From Flavobacteriaceae bacterium (lineage in GTDB: Bacteria; Bacteroidota; Bacteroidia; Flavobacteriales; Flavobacteriaceae), in contig JAGYJA010000006.1 of NCBI GenBank assembly GCA_018402385.1, forward strand, positions 124,001-188,000: a DNA stretch of 64,000 nt. The letters are read 5' to 3'. The notes beneath the pieces were generated by a model. It did not search any database. It was not told the origin of the DNA and was given only the letters and a program-made list of their open reading frames with translations. The position numbers were made by a program, and so were the translations under genes. This document shows positions 36,510-45,376 of the stretch, piece after piece. The first letter of the stretch is position 1. The number at the start of each line of letters is the position of its first letter.

Positions 36510-37107
36510 ATGCTTTTTTCTCAAGCACATAGACCACTTGCGTAAAAATAAACAACACTTTGACTCTTCTTTTGTGAATCACAGTAAGATTATTTTCCAT
36601 AAACAGCGCTTCCCATTCCGTTTCACTTTTATTGGTATGCGGGTGTCCAAAAAATTCCAGATTTGCCAAACTATCCATTCCCCAGGTGAGATACTTCATG
36701 AGCTTATTTGAATAGACATCTTCCAGAACAAAAATGCGGTTTTTTGAAACCCTTACCGCTTCTTTAAAAACTATTTCAGGATGGGGGCAGTGGTGCAAAA
36801 CGGTGATGAGCATGCTAATGTCAAAGCTGTTGTTTTCAAAAGGGAGTTTAGTACCGTCATAAACAACAGGATGAATGAATTCTGTATTGGTTCTGTCTTT
36901 AATATCAACAGCATTAACCTGGTGCCCCTCTTCTTTTAACGAAAGTGAAAACTGCCCTGAGCCGGCACCAATATCAATGATTTTTGAATGGGTAGGTACG
37001 TATTCTTTAAACAAATCCTTTTTGGTTTGGGCTCTTTTTTGGTCTTTAAGGATTCTAAATTTATTTATCAATGTGGGGTTTTTAAGTTTATGCCAATTCA
37101 ATCGCAA
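36508..37107 (-). CDS. Class I SAM-dependent methyltransferase
   Basis: A 199-residue Rossmann methyltransferase: motif I IIDIGAGSGQFSLSL, post-I VNAVDIKDR, motif II region FDISMLITVLHHCPHPE. The substrate is unknown; the UbiE/Methyltransf_11 type is most similar. TTG start, and overlap of 20 bp with deoD places it as the last gene of the deoC-deoD operon. A slightly later TTG is also possible. Confidence 0.8.
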   Translation of the reverse strand: MRLNWHKLKNPTLINKFRILKDQKRAQTKKDLFKEYVPTHSKIIDIGAGSGQFSLSLKEEGHQVNAVDIKDRTNTEFIHPVVYDGTKLPFENNSFDISMLITVLHHCPHPEIVFKEAVRVSKNRIFVLEDVYSNKLMKYLTWGMDSLANLEFFGHPHTNKSETEWEALFMENNLTVIHKRRVKVLFIFTQVVYVLEKKA

Positions 37108-37786
37108 TTTTAATCATTTCTTCAAAAGTAGTCTCGCGTTCAATAGAAGTCGTTTTTTCTCCGGAAACTAACGAATCTGATATGGTTAAAATGGACAAGG
37201 CATTGACTTTGTGTTTTGCAGCGATGGTATAAAGGCCGGCAGTCTCCATTTCTACACAAAGCACACCAAATTTGGACCACTTTTTATAGCTTTCAAATTC
37301 GTCTTCATAAAATTCATCACTGGTCAATACATTTCCGGCTTTGATGGGAATGTTTTTAGCTTTTGCGATTTCCACCGCTTTTTGGAATAGCTCAAAATTG
37401 GCTGTGGGTGCAAAATCAGCTCCTCCAAAGCGCAACTCATTCACCCCTGAGGTTGATGAAGCTGCCATCGCCAGTACAATGTCTCTCACATTAATATGCT
37501 CTTGATATGACCCGGCACTGCCCACTCTAATGAGATTTTTAACGCCAAACTCTGTAATGAGTTCGTGTGCATAAATAGAAATAGATGGGACACCCATTCC
37601 CGTGCCCATCGCAGATATTTTTTTTCCTTTGTATGTTCCTGAATAGCCTAACATACCGCGCACCTCATTAAAACAAACGGGATTTTCAAAAAAGGTTTCA
37701 GCAATCCATTTGGCTCTTAAAGGGTCTCCGGGAAGTAAAATGGTTTCGGCGATGTCGCCTTTTTTTGCGCTAATATGTATGCTCAT
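37088..37786 (-). CDS. deoD: Purine-nucleoside phosphorylase DeoD
   Basis: A 232-residue hexameric-type PNP that splits purine (deoxy)ribonucleosides with phosphate. Motifs: LLPGDPLRAKWIAETFF at the start, GTGMGVPSISIYAHEL, RVGSAGSYQ, VLCVEMETAGLYTIAAKH and the catalytic SDSLV. It overlaps deoC by 17 bp; the pair salvages deoxynucleosides into base plus deoxyribose phosphate and on into central metabolism. Confidence 0.95.
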   Translation of the reverse strand: MSIHISAKKGDIAETILLPGDPLRAKWIAETFFENPVCFNEVRGMLGYSGTYKGKKISAMGTGMGVPSISIYAHELITEFGVKNLIRVGSAGSYQEHINVRDIVLAMAASSTSGVNELRFGGADFAPTANFELFQKAVEIAKAKNIPIKAGNVLTSDEFYEDEFESYKKWSKFGVLCVEMETAGLYTIAAKHKVNALSILTISDSLVSGEKTTSIERETTFEEMIKIAIELA

Positions 37787-38441
37787 CGTCTAGTTTTTTG
37801 TTTGTTACGATATCTATTCCTGAGGAAGTGCCAATGCGTTCTGCACCCAAAGCAATATATTCCAAGGCCGTCACCCGGTCTTTTATTCCCCCTGAGGCTT
37901 TCACTTTTGCCTGGTCTTTCACGACCGATTTCATAAGTTGCACACATTCAAAAGTTGCACCTCCCGGACCAAATCCGGTGGAGGTTTTAACAAAATCAGC
38001 TCCGGAAAGCAGTGCGAGTTCGCTGGCTTTGATAATTTCGGGTTTGTTGAGGTAACAGGTTTCCAGAATCACTTTCAACACCTTGTCTCCAATCGCATTT
38101 TTAACCCCTTCGATATCTTTCCAAACGGCATCAAAGTTTTCGCTCTTGAGCAGACCAATGTTGATGACCATATCGATTTCATCGGCACCATCCAGTATGG
38201 CTTGTTTTGCTTCAAAAGCCTTTGCAGCGGTACTCATAGCACCCAAAGGAAAGCCCACAACGGCACAGATTTTTACAGGGCTTTGGGTCAATTGTGCTTT
38301 CGCGAAAGCAACATAACAACTGTTTACACAAACGGCATAAAACGCATACTTGATGGCTTCCTCACAAAGTTTTTTGATGTCATTTTCAGTTGCTGTGGCT
38401 TTCAGCAAAGTATGATCGATGTATTGATTTAAGTTTTGCAT
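37770..38441 (-). CDS. deoC: Deoxyribose-phosphate aldolase
   Basis: A 223-residue class I aldolase that splits deoxyribose 5-phosphate into glyceraldehyde 3-phosphate and acetaldehyde. Motifs: YIDHTLLKATAT at the start, AVVGFPLGA, KVILETCYL, FVKTSTGFGPGGAT with the Schiff-base lysine, and KASGGIKD. ATG at 38441 preferred over GTG two codons earlier. It is the first gene of the deoC-deoD-methyltransferase operon, with a promoter box almost touching the start. Confidence 0.95.
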   Translation of the reverse strand: MQNLNQYIDHTLLKATATENDIKKLCEEAIKYAFYAVCVNSCYVAFAKAQLTQSPVKICAVVGFPLGAMSTAAKAFEAKQAILDGADEIDMVINIGLLKSENFDAVWKDIEGVKNAIGDKVLKVILETCYLNKPEIIKASELALLSGADFVKTSTGFGPGGATFECVQLMKSVVKDQAKVKASGGIKDRVTALEYIALGAERIGTSSGIDIVTNKKLDDEHTY

Positions 38442-38446
38442 AGACA

Positions 38447-38454
38447 CAAAGATA
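38447..38454 (-). promoter_or_regulatory. -7 promoter box of deoC
   Basis: TATCTTTG on the minus strand, 5 bp before the ATG. A transcript from it would be leaderless or nearly so. Confidence 0.45.
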
Positions 38455-38553
38455 CTTTTTTTCAGATTTCTAAAAATGAGATTGCTCAGTATTCAGTATT
38501 CAGATAGAGCAAATCTGCCTTCTGCCTACTGCCACTGCCAACTGATCACTAAA

Positions 38554-38772
38554 TTAAACCACCGGACGCTCGCTTGCCTGATTCCTAAACACCAGCTTAT
38601 CGTCAAAGGCATCCAGTAATATGATGCTGTCAGTGGTGACGTTGCCGGCGAGGATTTCCTTGGAGAGTTCGTTAAGCACTTCTCTTTGAATCACACGTTT
38701 TACCGGTCTGGCACCATATTGAGGGTCATATCCGCGCGCTGCCAGATAGCATGATGGCTTCTTCAGTCGCAT
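38554..38772 (-). pseudogene. clpB: ClpB C-terminal end (frameshifted)
   Basis: The last 60-odd residues of ClpB in a shifted frame: [32 protein letters not shown] and the end of the D2 small domain. The first residues of this apparent ORF (MRLKKPSCY) are out of frame with the real protein. It belongs to the gene that starts at 41155. Confidence 0.85.
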
Positions 38773-41155
38773 CTAGGGTAATGTTTTGTTTGCTTAACAT
38801 TTTACTTAATCCTTTCAATTGCAAGCCCACAATCTCTTTAATATTGGCTTTGTTGAGTGGTGTAAACATTACAATATCATCAATTCGGTTAAGGAACTCA
38901 GGTCGCACACTTTGTTTTAGTAACCCTAAAACTTCCACTTTTGCGGCTTCCATCGCGCTGTCAATGTCTGTGAGTGCATCAAACTTCTCCTGAATGATAT
39001 GGCTTCCCATATTGGAAGTCATAATGATAATCGTATTTTTAAAATCGGCTACACGGCCTTTGTTGTCTGTTAAACGGCCTTCATCAAGCACTTGAAGCAG
39101 CACATTAAATGTATCAGGATGTGCTTTCTCGATTTCGTCTAAAAGCACCACAGAATAGGGGCGACGTCTTACAGCCTCGGTTAACTGACCGCCTTCATCA
39201 TAACCCACATAGCCCGGAGGGGCACCCACGAGTCGGCTCACGCTGTGGCGTTCCTGGTATTCACTCATATCGATGCGCGTCATCGCATTTTCATCATCAA
39301 AGAGGTATTCAGCCAGGGCTTTGGCAAGCTCAGTTTTACCCACCCCGGTGGTTCCCAGAAATAGAAAGGAACCCAAAGGCTTTTTAGGATCTTGCAATCC
39401 GGCGCGGCTTCTTCTTATGGCGTCACTTACTGCAACTATCGCTTCCTGTTGTCCCACCACACGTTTGTGGAGGTGGTCTTCTAGTTTGAGTAATTTCTCA
39501 CGGTCGCTCTGCAGCATTTTGGTAACAGGAATACCGGTCCATTTAGCAACCACTTCGGCGATGTCTTCGTTAGTGACCTCTTCTTTAATCATCGAACTTT
39601 CCTGCTGAGCGACCAATTTTTGTTGTTGGTCCAGTTTTTCCTGCGCTTCTTTGATTTTTCCATAGCGCAACTCGGCTACTTTGCCATAATCGCCATCGCG
39701 CTCGGCACGCTCGGCTTCCAGTTTGAACTCTTCAATAGCGGTCTTGATGCTTTGGATGCTTTCCACCACTTCCTTTTCACTTTTCCATTTGGCATTGAGT
39801 TCGTTGCGTTCTTCTTTTAGATTGCCCAGTTCAGAGCGGAGTGATTTTAGTTTGGCTTCATCTTTCTCGCGTTTGATTGCCTCGATTTCTATTTCGAGTT
39901 GCATGATTTTTCTATCCAATACATCCAACTCTTCCGGTTTGGAATTGATTTCCATACGCAGTTTTGATGCGGCCTCATCCATTAAATCGATGGCCTTATC
40001 GGGCAGGAACCGATTGGTGATATAGCGTTGCGAAAGTTCCACTGCAGCAATAATTGCATCGTCTTTGATGCGCACCTTGTGGTGGGTTTCATATTTTTCT
40101 TTGATTCCGCGTAAGATTGAAATGGCACTTTCTGTATCGGGTTCATCAACGACTACCTTTTGAAAACGGCGTTCCAGTGCTTTGTCCTTTTCGAAATATT
40201 TTTGGTACTCGTCCAAGGTGGTTGCACCAATGGCTCGCAGTTCACCACGCGCCAATGCAGGTTTTAAAATGTTGGCAGCATCCATAGCGCCTTCACCGCC
40301 ACCGGCACCCACCAGGGTGTGGATTTCGTCGATAAAGAGGACGATGTTTCCGTCGCTGGAGGTGACTTCCTTGATGACCGCTTTCAGGCGTTCTTCAAAT
40401 TCTCCTTTGTATTTCGCTCCGGCGATAAGGGCGCCCATATCCAGAGAGTAGATTTCTTTGGATTTCAGGTTTTCGGGTACATCGCCGTCCACGATTCTGT
40501 GTGCCAAGCCTTCTGCAATGGCGGTTTTACCGGTTCCGGGTTCACCGACTAGCATGGGGTTGTTTTTGGTTCTTCGGGTAAGGATTTGCAGAATGCGACG
40601 TATTTCCTCATCGCGTCCAATAACGGGGTCCAACTTATTATCCCGCGCCATTTGGTTGAGGTTTTTGGCATATTTGTTCAAAGCATTGTAAGTTTCCTCT
40701 GCACTTTGTGAGGTCACCCGGTCGCCTTTTCGGAGTTCGTCAATAGCAGCATCCAAACCTTTTTGAGTGACACCTTGGTCTTTTAAAAGCTGCGCCACTT
40801 TTCCGCCCGATTTAAACAAGCCGAGGAGTAAGTGTTCGATGGACACAAACTCGTCTTTGCGCTTTTCTGCAATGATGCTAGCGTCGTTCAAGACGGTTTG
40901 CGCAGTGCGGGACAGCATGAGCTGTCCGCCGCTCACTTTAGGAAAGCCTTTAACAGAAGCATCGAGCACCTGTTTTAGGGTTTGCACATTGACGTTGAGC
41001 TTCTTTAGCAAAAAGGGAATGACGTTTTCATCCACTTCAAGCATGGCTTTGAGAATGTGCTCCGGTTCAATTTGCTGGTGCTCCAAGCTTTGCGCCAATT
41101 GCTGCGCCTGTTGCACTGCTTCCTGTGATTTGATGGTAAATTTGTTGAAATTCAT
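38726..41155 (-). CDS. clpB: ATP-dependent chaperone ClpB (frameshifted near the C-terminus)
   Basis: Hsp100 disaggregase that works with DnaK. Domain order: Clp-N repeats (1-145), NBD1 with Walker [10 protein letters not shown], coiled-coil M domain (about 410-525; [20 protein letters not shown]), NBD2 with Walker [16 protein letters not shown] and [20 protein letters not shown]. The frame ends at residue 809 with LSGSARI; one extra base near 38746 (plus-strand A) is the cause. Removing it restores [20 protein letters not shown] and an 866-residue protein, the normal size. As read here, the lost part is the D2 small domain, needed for hexamer assembly. Confidence 0.93.
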   Translation of the reverse strand: MNFNKFTIKSQEAVQQAQQLAQSLEHQQIEPEHILKAMLEVDENVIPFLLKKLNVNVQTLKQVLDASVKGFPKVSGGQLMLSRTAQTVLNDASIIAEKRKDEFVSIEHLLLGLFKSGGKVAQLLKDQGVTQKGLDAAIDELRKGDRVTSQSAEETYNALNKYAKNLNQMARDNKLDPVIGRDEEIRRILQILTRRTKNNPMLVGEPGTGKTAIAEGLAHRIVDGDVPENLKSKEIYSLDMGALIAGAKYKGEFEERLKAVIKEVTSSDGNIVLFIDEIHTLVGAGGGEGAMDAANILKPALARGELRAIGATTLDEYQKYFEKDKALERRFQKVVVDEPDTESAISILRGIKEKYETHHKVRIKDDAIIAAVELSQRYITNRFLPDKAIDLMDEAASKLRMEINSKPEELDVLDRKIMQLEIEIEAIKREKDEAKLKSLRSELGNLKEERNELNAKWKSEKEVVESIQSIKTAIEEFKLEAERAERDGDYGKVAELRYGKIKEAQEKLDQQQKLVAQQESSMIKEEVTNEDIAEVVAKWTGIPVTKMLQSDREKLLKLEDHLHKRVVGQQEAIVAVSDAIRRSRAGLQDPKKPLGSFLFLGTTGVGKTELAKALAEYLFDDENAMTRIDMSEYQERHSVSRLVGAPPGYVGYDEGGQLTEAVRRRPYSVVLLDEIEKAHPDTFNVLLQVLDEGRLTDNKGRVADFKNTIIIMTSNMGSHIIQEKFDALTDIDSAMEAAKVEVLGLLKQSVRPEFLNRIDDIVMFTPLNKANIKEIVGLQLKGLSKMLSKQNITLDATEEAIMLSGSARI

Positions 41156-41471
41156 ATTTTTTTTTGACCATCCCCAAGTTGACTTGGGGAGGTATCTCGT
41201 TATTTTAAGGTTCTTAATTTGACTTACGACTACAAGACATAAGACTTACGACAATTTTATAAGAGACTCACAAACCAAGTCTTACGTCTTACGTCCTGCC
41301 GTCTTAGGTCGTAACCAAACAAATCCCGCACCATTTGTAATTTACGACAAAATGTCCTGGAAATAGAGTCTTAATGATGACTTTTTGACTTATATTTTAT
41401 TGGGTAACTTTCTTTATATTCACATTTTTTTTGCTTAAATTTATTTTTAAACCCTTTAATTCTAGAAAAGT
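41156..41471. other. Intergenic gap upstream of clpB, with taagacttacg-type words
   Basis: No gene. 41221-41325 contains several copies in both orientations of words such as cataagacttacgac and gtcttacgtcttacgtc, forming an imperfect inverted repeat. A 14-base stretch of it (agacataagactta) also occurs at the left edge of the window. The rest is AT-rich and should carry the divergent promoters of clpB and the next gene. Confidence 0.5.
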
Positions 41472-42449
41472 ATGCGTAAAGTTTGTATAATTCTATTCTT
41501 GTCTACCCTTTTTACCAACTTGACTTTTTCACAAACAGAGAAGTTTGATATATCATTTAGACCGGAAATTGGGGTTACTTACTCACTTAATTATGATATG
41601 ATTCAGGAATCTTATTCTTTTATTGAAATGATTTTGAACCCAAAAGATAAAAATACAGCAATTTTATTTAATGATTTTGAAAAAAATGGATATGTAAGAA
41701 AAACAAGTTTATTTATAGACTTAAAACTTATGCATGAAAATTTAGATACTACATATTATCAATTTACACTCAGGAATGCGCTTGTATCTATTGTAAGTAA
41801 AAATTCAGAACCTTTAAATGAAGAATTAAAGTATTCTATAGCTGAGTTTTCAAATTTTTTAAATGATGATTCAGAAATTAATTTCATATTGAAATCATAT
41901 TCTGAGAACAATAAAATTAAAAGTGAAATCATCACATATTCTGCAGAAAAATTAAATGATAATAAGAGAAAATTCTATTCAAACTCACAATTTGAAGAAT
42001 TAAAAAGTATTGTGATTCACACGAATTATTTTTTGAATTCCTATTCAAAAAATGATATTTCAATTAATGATAATTGGCATAAAACTGATGAAATAAATTT
42101 TTCTGACGATTCAAAACTTGATTTAAAGACTACTTACACTTTAAAAGACGTGACAGAACAATATTTTATAATTGAATCTTCCTCTTTTTTGGATGAGTCA
42201 GTTAAAGTAAATAATACTAATAATAATTATTTAAGGATTGTAAATTCAATCTATCATATTGATAAAGAAACAGGATGGATTCTATACAGAAATCATAGAT
42301 ATTTTTTTGAATACTCTTTTGATTCATTGTTAGAAATGCCGGAAGATGAAGAGGGACAAAATATCTTTCCTGGAGTAAGAGATAAAACAGTAAATGAATT
42401 TAAAATACTAAATCAAGGAACAATTAATCGTCAGTTGACTAAGAAATGA
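41472..42449 (+). CDS. Hypothetical secreted protein
   Basis: A 325-residue protein with a Sec signal (about 1-20; LFTNLTFSQ), no lipobox and no domain I recognise. The mature part is mixed alpha/beta with many Asn, Ser and acidic residues and is markedly AT-rich compared with clpB next door. Repeated aromatic strand patterns near the end (GWILYRNHRYFFEYSFDSLL) suggest a beta-structured periplasmic protein. Possibly acquired; function unknown. Confidence 0.65.
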   Translation: MRKVCIILFLSTLFTNLTFSQTEKFDISFRPEIGVTYSLNYDMIQESYSFIEMILNPKDKNTAILFNDFEKNGYVRKTSLFIDLKLMHENLDTTYYQFTLRNALVSIVSKNSEPLNEELKYSIAEFSNFLNDDSEINFILKSYSENNKIKSEIITYSAEKLNDNKRKFYSNSQFEELKSIVIHTNYFLNSYSKNDISINDNWHKTDEINFSDDSKLDLKTTYTLKDVTEQYFIIESSSFLDESVKVNNTNNNYLRIVNSIYHIDKETGWILYRNHRYFFEYSFDSLLEMPEDEEGQNIFPGVRDKTVNEFKILNQGTINRQLTKK

Positions 42450-42560
42450 TAGTGCGGCTGTTGAACTAATAAATTCAATAAGATTACCCAAAACTTCCTT
42501 GAACAATTTTTATAGTTACTAAATTTATAATTTTCAACAATACTTGCGAGGGAATCATAT

Positions 42561-42580
42561 TTGGTGTAAATTTACACCAA
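42561..42580 (+). promoter_or_regulatory. Perfect palindromic operator of parDE
   Basis: A 20-bp perfect palindrome (half-site ttggtgtaaa) ending 11 bp before the parD ATG. Ribbon-helix-helix antitoxins bind such sites as dimers and repress their own operon, so this is the likely ParD operator. Confidence 0.75.
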
Positions 42581-42591
42581 AACAAGAAACC

Positions 42592-42831
42592 ATGTCAAGA
42601 CAAAGCATTTCATTCACCCCGCCAAATGATGAATGGTTAAGAGCCCAGGTGGACAGCAAAGAATACAGTAGTAAGAGCGAACTTGTAAATGATTTAATCA
42701 GGCAGGCAAGAAAACAGCAGGCACAGATTGATTGGATTAGAGCTAAATTAGAAAAAGCTGAGAAAAGTGGTTTTACAAATGACAGTAAAGCCCAAATCTT
42801 AAAACAATCAAAGTCTGCTTTGGATGGCTAA
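42592..42831 (+). CDS. ParD-family antitoxin
   Basis: A 79-residue antitoxin: N-terminal ribbon-helix-helix (SRQSISFTPPNDEWLRAQVD, YSSKSELVNDLIRQARKQ) and a flexible charged C-terminal arm that wraps the toxin. It binds and neutralises the ParE-like protein encoded next and represses the pair through the upstream palindrome. ATG at 42592; upstream open frame crosses the operator and is not coding. The 3' end overlaps the toxin gene by 8 bp. Confidence 0.88.
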   Translation: MSRQSISFTPPNDEWLRAQVDSKEYSSKSELVNDLIRQARKQQAQIDWIRAKLEKAEKSGFTNDSKAQILKQSKSALDG

Positions 42832-43111
42832 ATATAGATTAAGCAAAGCGGCTAAAGAAGATTTAATTCGAATTCATCATTACGGAGTCAAAAAATTTGG
42901 TATGGCTCAAGCTGATACATATTTTGAAACTTTTTTTGAATATTTTGACCTTATTGCTCAAAGTCCTTATTCCTTTGAAGCTGTTGATTATATCAAAGAA
43001 GGCTATAGACGCTGTGTTTGCGGAGTTGACAGCATTTACTACAGAATAAATGATGATATGGTTGAAATTATGACCATAGTTGGGAGACAGGATCTAAACG
43101 ACCTGTTTTAA
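42824..43111 (+). CDS. ParE/RelE-superfamily toxin
   Basis: A 95-residue toxin of the ParE branch: AKYRLSKAAKEDLIRIHHYG, KFGMAQADTYFETFFEYFDL, then YKIE-like YIKEGYRRCVCGVDSIYYRI and the C-terminal VEIMTIVGRQD. ParE proteins poison DNA gyrase. Translational coupling through the 8-bp overlap with the antitoxin is typical. All sequence features look intact. Confidence 0.88.
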   Translation: MAKYRLSKAAKEDLIRIHHYGVKKFGMAQADTYFETFFEYFDLIAQSPYSFEAVDYIKEGYRRCVCGVDSIYYRINDDMVEIMTIVGRQDLNDLF

Positions 43112-43142
43112 TTCATTCCAAGCATACTGTTGCTAAGATTAC

Positions 43143-43150
43143 TATCTTTG
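43143..43150 (+). promoter_or_regulatory. -7 promoter box of ytxJ
   Basis: TATCTTTG, perfect TAnnTTTG match, 10 bp before the ATG, implying a very short leader. Confidence 0.5.
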
Positions 43151-43160
43151 CAAAAAAAAT

Positions 43161-43544
43161 ATGTCCATCCTCAAAAACCTTTTCAACTCCAACAAACCCG
43201 AAAAAGAACCCCAAATTCCTTTTCCCTGGAAGTCTTTAACTTCAGCATCTCAACTGGATGAAATTGTAGAACTTTCCAAAACCAAAACAGTACTGATTTT
43301 TAAACATTCCACCCGCTGTGGTATTAGCCGGATGGTGTTGAGCCGTTTTGAAGAAAATCAGATAGAAAATCAAGAAGAGAAGGTGTTTTATTATCTGGAC
43401 TTGTTGAACTTTCGAACGATTTCAGATGATATTGCTGCCCGTTTTCAGGTATTTCACCAGTCACCGCAGTTGTTGGTAATTAAAAATGGAGCGTGTGTGG
43501 CGCAGGGGTCGCATTATGATATTTTGGAGATGGGGATAAAATAA
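43161..43544 (+). CDS. ytxJ: Bacillithiol-system redox protein YtxJ
   Basis: A 127-residue monothiol glutaredoxin/thioredoxin-fold protein: KTVLIFKHSTRCGISRMVLS (active-site TRCGIS with one cysteine), VFYYLDLLNFRTISDDIAAR, then the cis-Pro region HQSPQLLVIKNGACV. In bacteria with bacillithiol it is thought to remove bacillithiol from proteins; flavobacteria commonly carry it. The other bacillithiol genes (bshA, bshB, bshC) are not in this window. Confidence 0.9.
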   Translation: MSILKNLFNSNKPEKEPQIPFPWKSLTSASQLDEIVELSKTKTVLIFKHSTRCGISRMVLSRFEENQIENQEEKVFYYLDLLNFRTISDDIAARFQVFHQSPQLLVIKNGACVAQGSHYDILEMGIK

Positions 43545-43880
43545 AAAAATCTGCGCAAATCAGTGAAATCTGCTCTTCGTAGCCTAAAGCTTTGAAGCGC
43601 AAGGCGAGGCTACTATTTTTCCGCAATTTTTATTGATAGCGAGGTGATTGGCGATCCATTTCAATGATTGATTACAAACGGCTTCTGACTTTCAGGTATT
43701 AGAAACCTTTCACGGGATATGTCGTCACTAATGAGTCTTTACATTTGGACTAAAAAAAGCCACGAATGCACGAATGTTTTTTAGAAGGGGATGCCCCTAT
43801 ATTTTTATTCGTGCATTCGTGGCATTTCATATAAGAAATACAAGTTCACAAGACCTCTTTAGAAGCTTTCGCGTACCCGC
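43545..43880. other. Repeat-rich gap between ytxJ and the 43.9-kb lipoprotein gene
   Basis: No gene. It starts with a ctgcgcaaatcagtgaaatctgc-like word common in flavobacterial intergenic DNA, continues with unassigned sequence, and ends with a long hairpin listed separately. Confidence 0.5.
43759..43823. repeat. Long hairpin (17-bp perfect arms)
   Basis: Arms gccacgaatgcacgaat / attcgtgcattcgtggc enclose a 31-base loop that itself holds aggggatgcccct, a smaller hairpin. It lies between the ends of two convergent genes and could block read-through. Words of this form recur in many Bacteroidota genomes by my recollection. Confidence 0.65.
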
Positions 43881-45065
43881 TTACCTGAATTTATTTCGTT
43901 TAAGGATGGCGCTTAGTCTGCCTTTTATTTCGTCTGAGGCATCGATCAACATTTGTTCATTTGAAGGAAACGGCATAAACCGGTTCCTTAGTAAACGTTT
44001 ATCATCTGTACTCAAAACACGTTCATCGCCTTTGAAAGTGGCGAAAACATGTTCAAAAACAAATTCGGTTTCCAGGGGGTGGCTGTTCATCACTTGTCTT
44101 CTTTGAACATCATAGTAATCCACTTTTCCACTCAGGGCGAGTGCTTTTGTTTGTATAGTTTCAAATAAAGTCCCTTTGACGGTGATAAAGCGATCTACTT
44201 TGATACGCTTGCCCAACGAGTCCAAAACATAATTCCCACTGCGATCCACCTGATAGGTAAATCCGTCTTTAACTTCTTTTTCCAGGGGTATTTGACGTTC
44301 CTGAATGCGCTCAGGCGATATAAGCAACTCCCGGAATTCCATTCTCACTTCAAAATCATAATCAATGTCCCTGCGGTTCAGGCTGTGATATTCAGTCCAG
44401 AAATCGTCCAAACCATAAGTATTGAAATCCAAAAGGTCCTGTTCCATTCGGGCGGGAATGATTTGGTTGGTACGGTTGTTTAATTCGACAAACACATAAT
44501 CAGTTCCATAATAATGGGCTTCTCTTAAAAGTTGATCAGCATCCTTGAAATTGGGTGACAACTTTTGAAGTTCAGTCAATGATTTGTGCGCCTTTCTGAA
44601 ATCGATTTTGTTATTTCTATCCATCAGGGAACGTGACTCTTCATACAACGAAGCGGCATAATCTTCCTTGGCCTCGATTAAGTTGGCACTGTAATCTGTA
44701 AATTCAAAACGCGCTTCCCGGCCTTCTTTCAAATTGTATAAAGGAAGTAAAGGTCTCAATCGGTTTTGAATGCGGTTGAGGTTTGAATAGAGATTAAATA
44801 TTTCTTTTTTATTGGAGGCGTGGCCTTCTCTTTCAAGAAAGTTGATGCGCTCTAAAGATGTTTGCGTTACTTTTTGAAAGGCATCTTCTAAAATGGGAAT
44901 CAGCTCCTGATTGCTTTTTTTGGTTTTGTTTTTTTGCAGTTTTCCCACCGCAATATCGATTGCCGCGTGGTAATTCCCTTTGTTGAGTTCTTTTTGACTG
45001 CGTTTTATGCTGCTGCAAGAAGCCACAAGCACAAAACAAACGAGTAACTGGATTGCTCTTTTCAT
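43881..45065 (-). CDS. Hypothetical lipoprotein with helical N-terminal half
   Basis: A 394-residue lipoprotein (signal ending LVASC, C17). The N-terminal half looks like tetratricopeptide-style helices (ELNKGNYHAAIDIAVGKLQK, EDYAASLYEESRSLMDRNNK, SLTELQKLSPNFKDADQLL) and the C-terminal half is beta-rich (KEVKDGFTYQVDRSGNYVLD, VDRFITVKGTLFETI). I do not recognise the family with certainty. It is probably an envelope-assembly or surface lipoprotein. Confidence 0.75.
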   Translation of the reverse strand: MKRAIQLLVCFVLVASCSSIKRSQKELNKGNYHAAIDIAVGKLQKNKTKKSNQELIPILEDAFQKVTQTSLERINFLEREGHASNKKEIFNLYSNLNRIQNRLRPLLPLYNLKEGREARFEFTDYSANLIEAKEDYAASLYEESRSLMDRNNKIDFRKAHKSLTELQKLSPNFKDADQLLREAHYYGTDYVFVELNNRTNQIIPARMEQDLLDFNTYGLDDFWTEYHSLNRRDIDYDFEVRMEFRELLISPERIQERQIPLEKEVKDGFTYQVDRSGNYVLDSLGKRIKVDRFITVKGTLFETIQTKALALSGKVDYYDVQRRQVMNSHPLETEFVFEHVFATFKGDERVLSTDDKRLLRNRFMPFPSNEQMLIDASDEIKGRLSAILKRNKFR

Positions 45066-45123
45066 GACATTAGGGTGTTGGTTATTTTAGTTGAAATACA
45101 ATTGTGATGCCAAAAATAGTTTA

Positions 45124-45319
45124 AATTCCAAATTCCAAGTTCCAAATTCCAAATTCCAAGCACCAAATTCCAAATTCCAAGTTCCAAATTCCAAGTTCCA
45201 AGTTCCAAATTCCAAGCACCAAGTTCCAAGCACCAAATTCCAAATTCCAAATTCCAAGTTCCAAATTCCAAATTCCAAATTCCAAATTCCAAGTATCAAG
45301 TTCCAAGCACCAAGTGCCA
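45124..45319. repeat. Array of 28 tandem 7-bp units (A-A/G-T/C-T/A-CCA)
   Basis: Twenty-eight 7-bp units in strict register, mostly aattcca, agttcca and agcacca, with a few singletons (agtatca, agtgcca). Because 7 is not a multiple of 3, open frames run through it on both strands and give false repeats such as FGIWNLE. The same units precede the 160-bp repeat bodies at 51.1 and 52.3 kb. The array lies between the two minus-strand genes ending with fahA downstream. Confidence 0.9.
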
Positions 45320-45376
45320 AGCCACATTCCAGATTTCAATGTAATTGATCCTCTTTTGGAGTTTGGAGCTTTTATA

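Noticed and set aside
38751..41222. Many long antisense frames inside clpB
   Set aside because: Shadows of a strongly coding gene; the clpB motifs fix the true strand.
45124..45319. CRISPR array
   Set aside because: 7-bp units without spacers; no cas genes anywhere in the window.
45062..45348. Several overlapping open frames on both strands with repeats such as FGIWNLE
   Set aside because: They are read-through of the 7-bp tandem array, which is open in every frame; no start context or protein-like composition.
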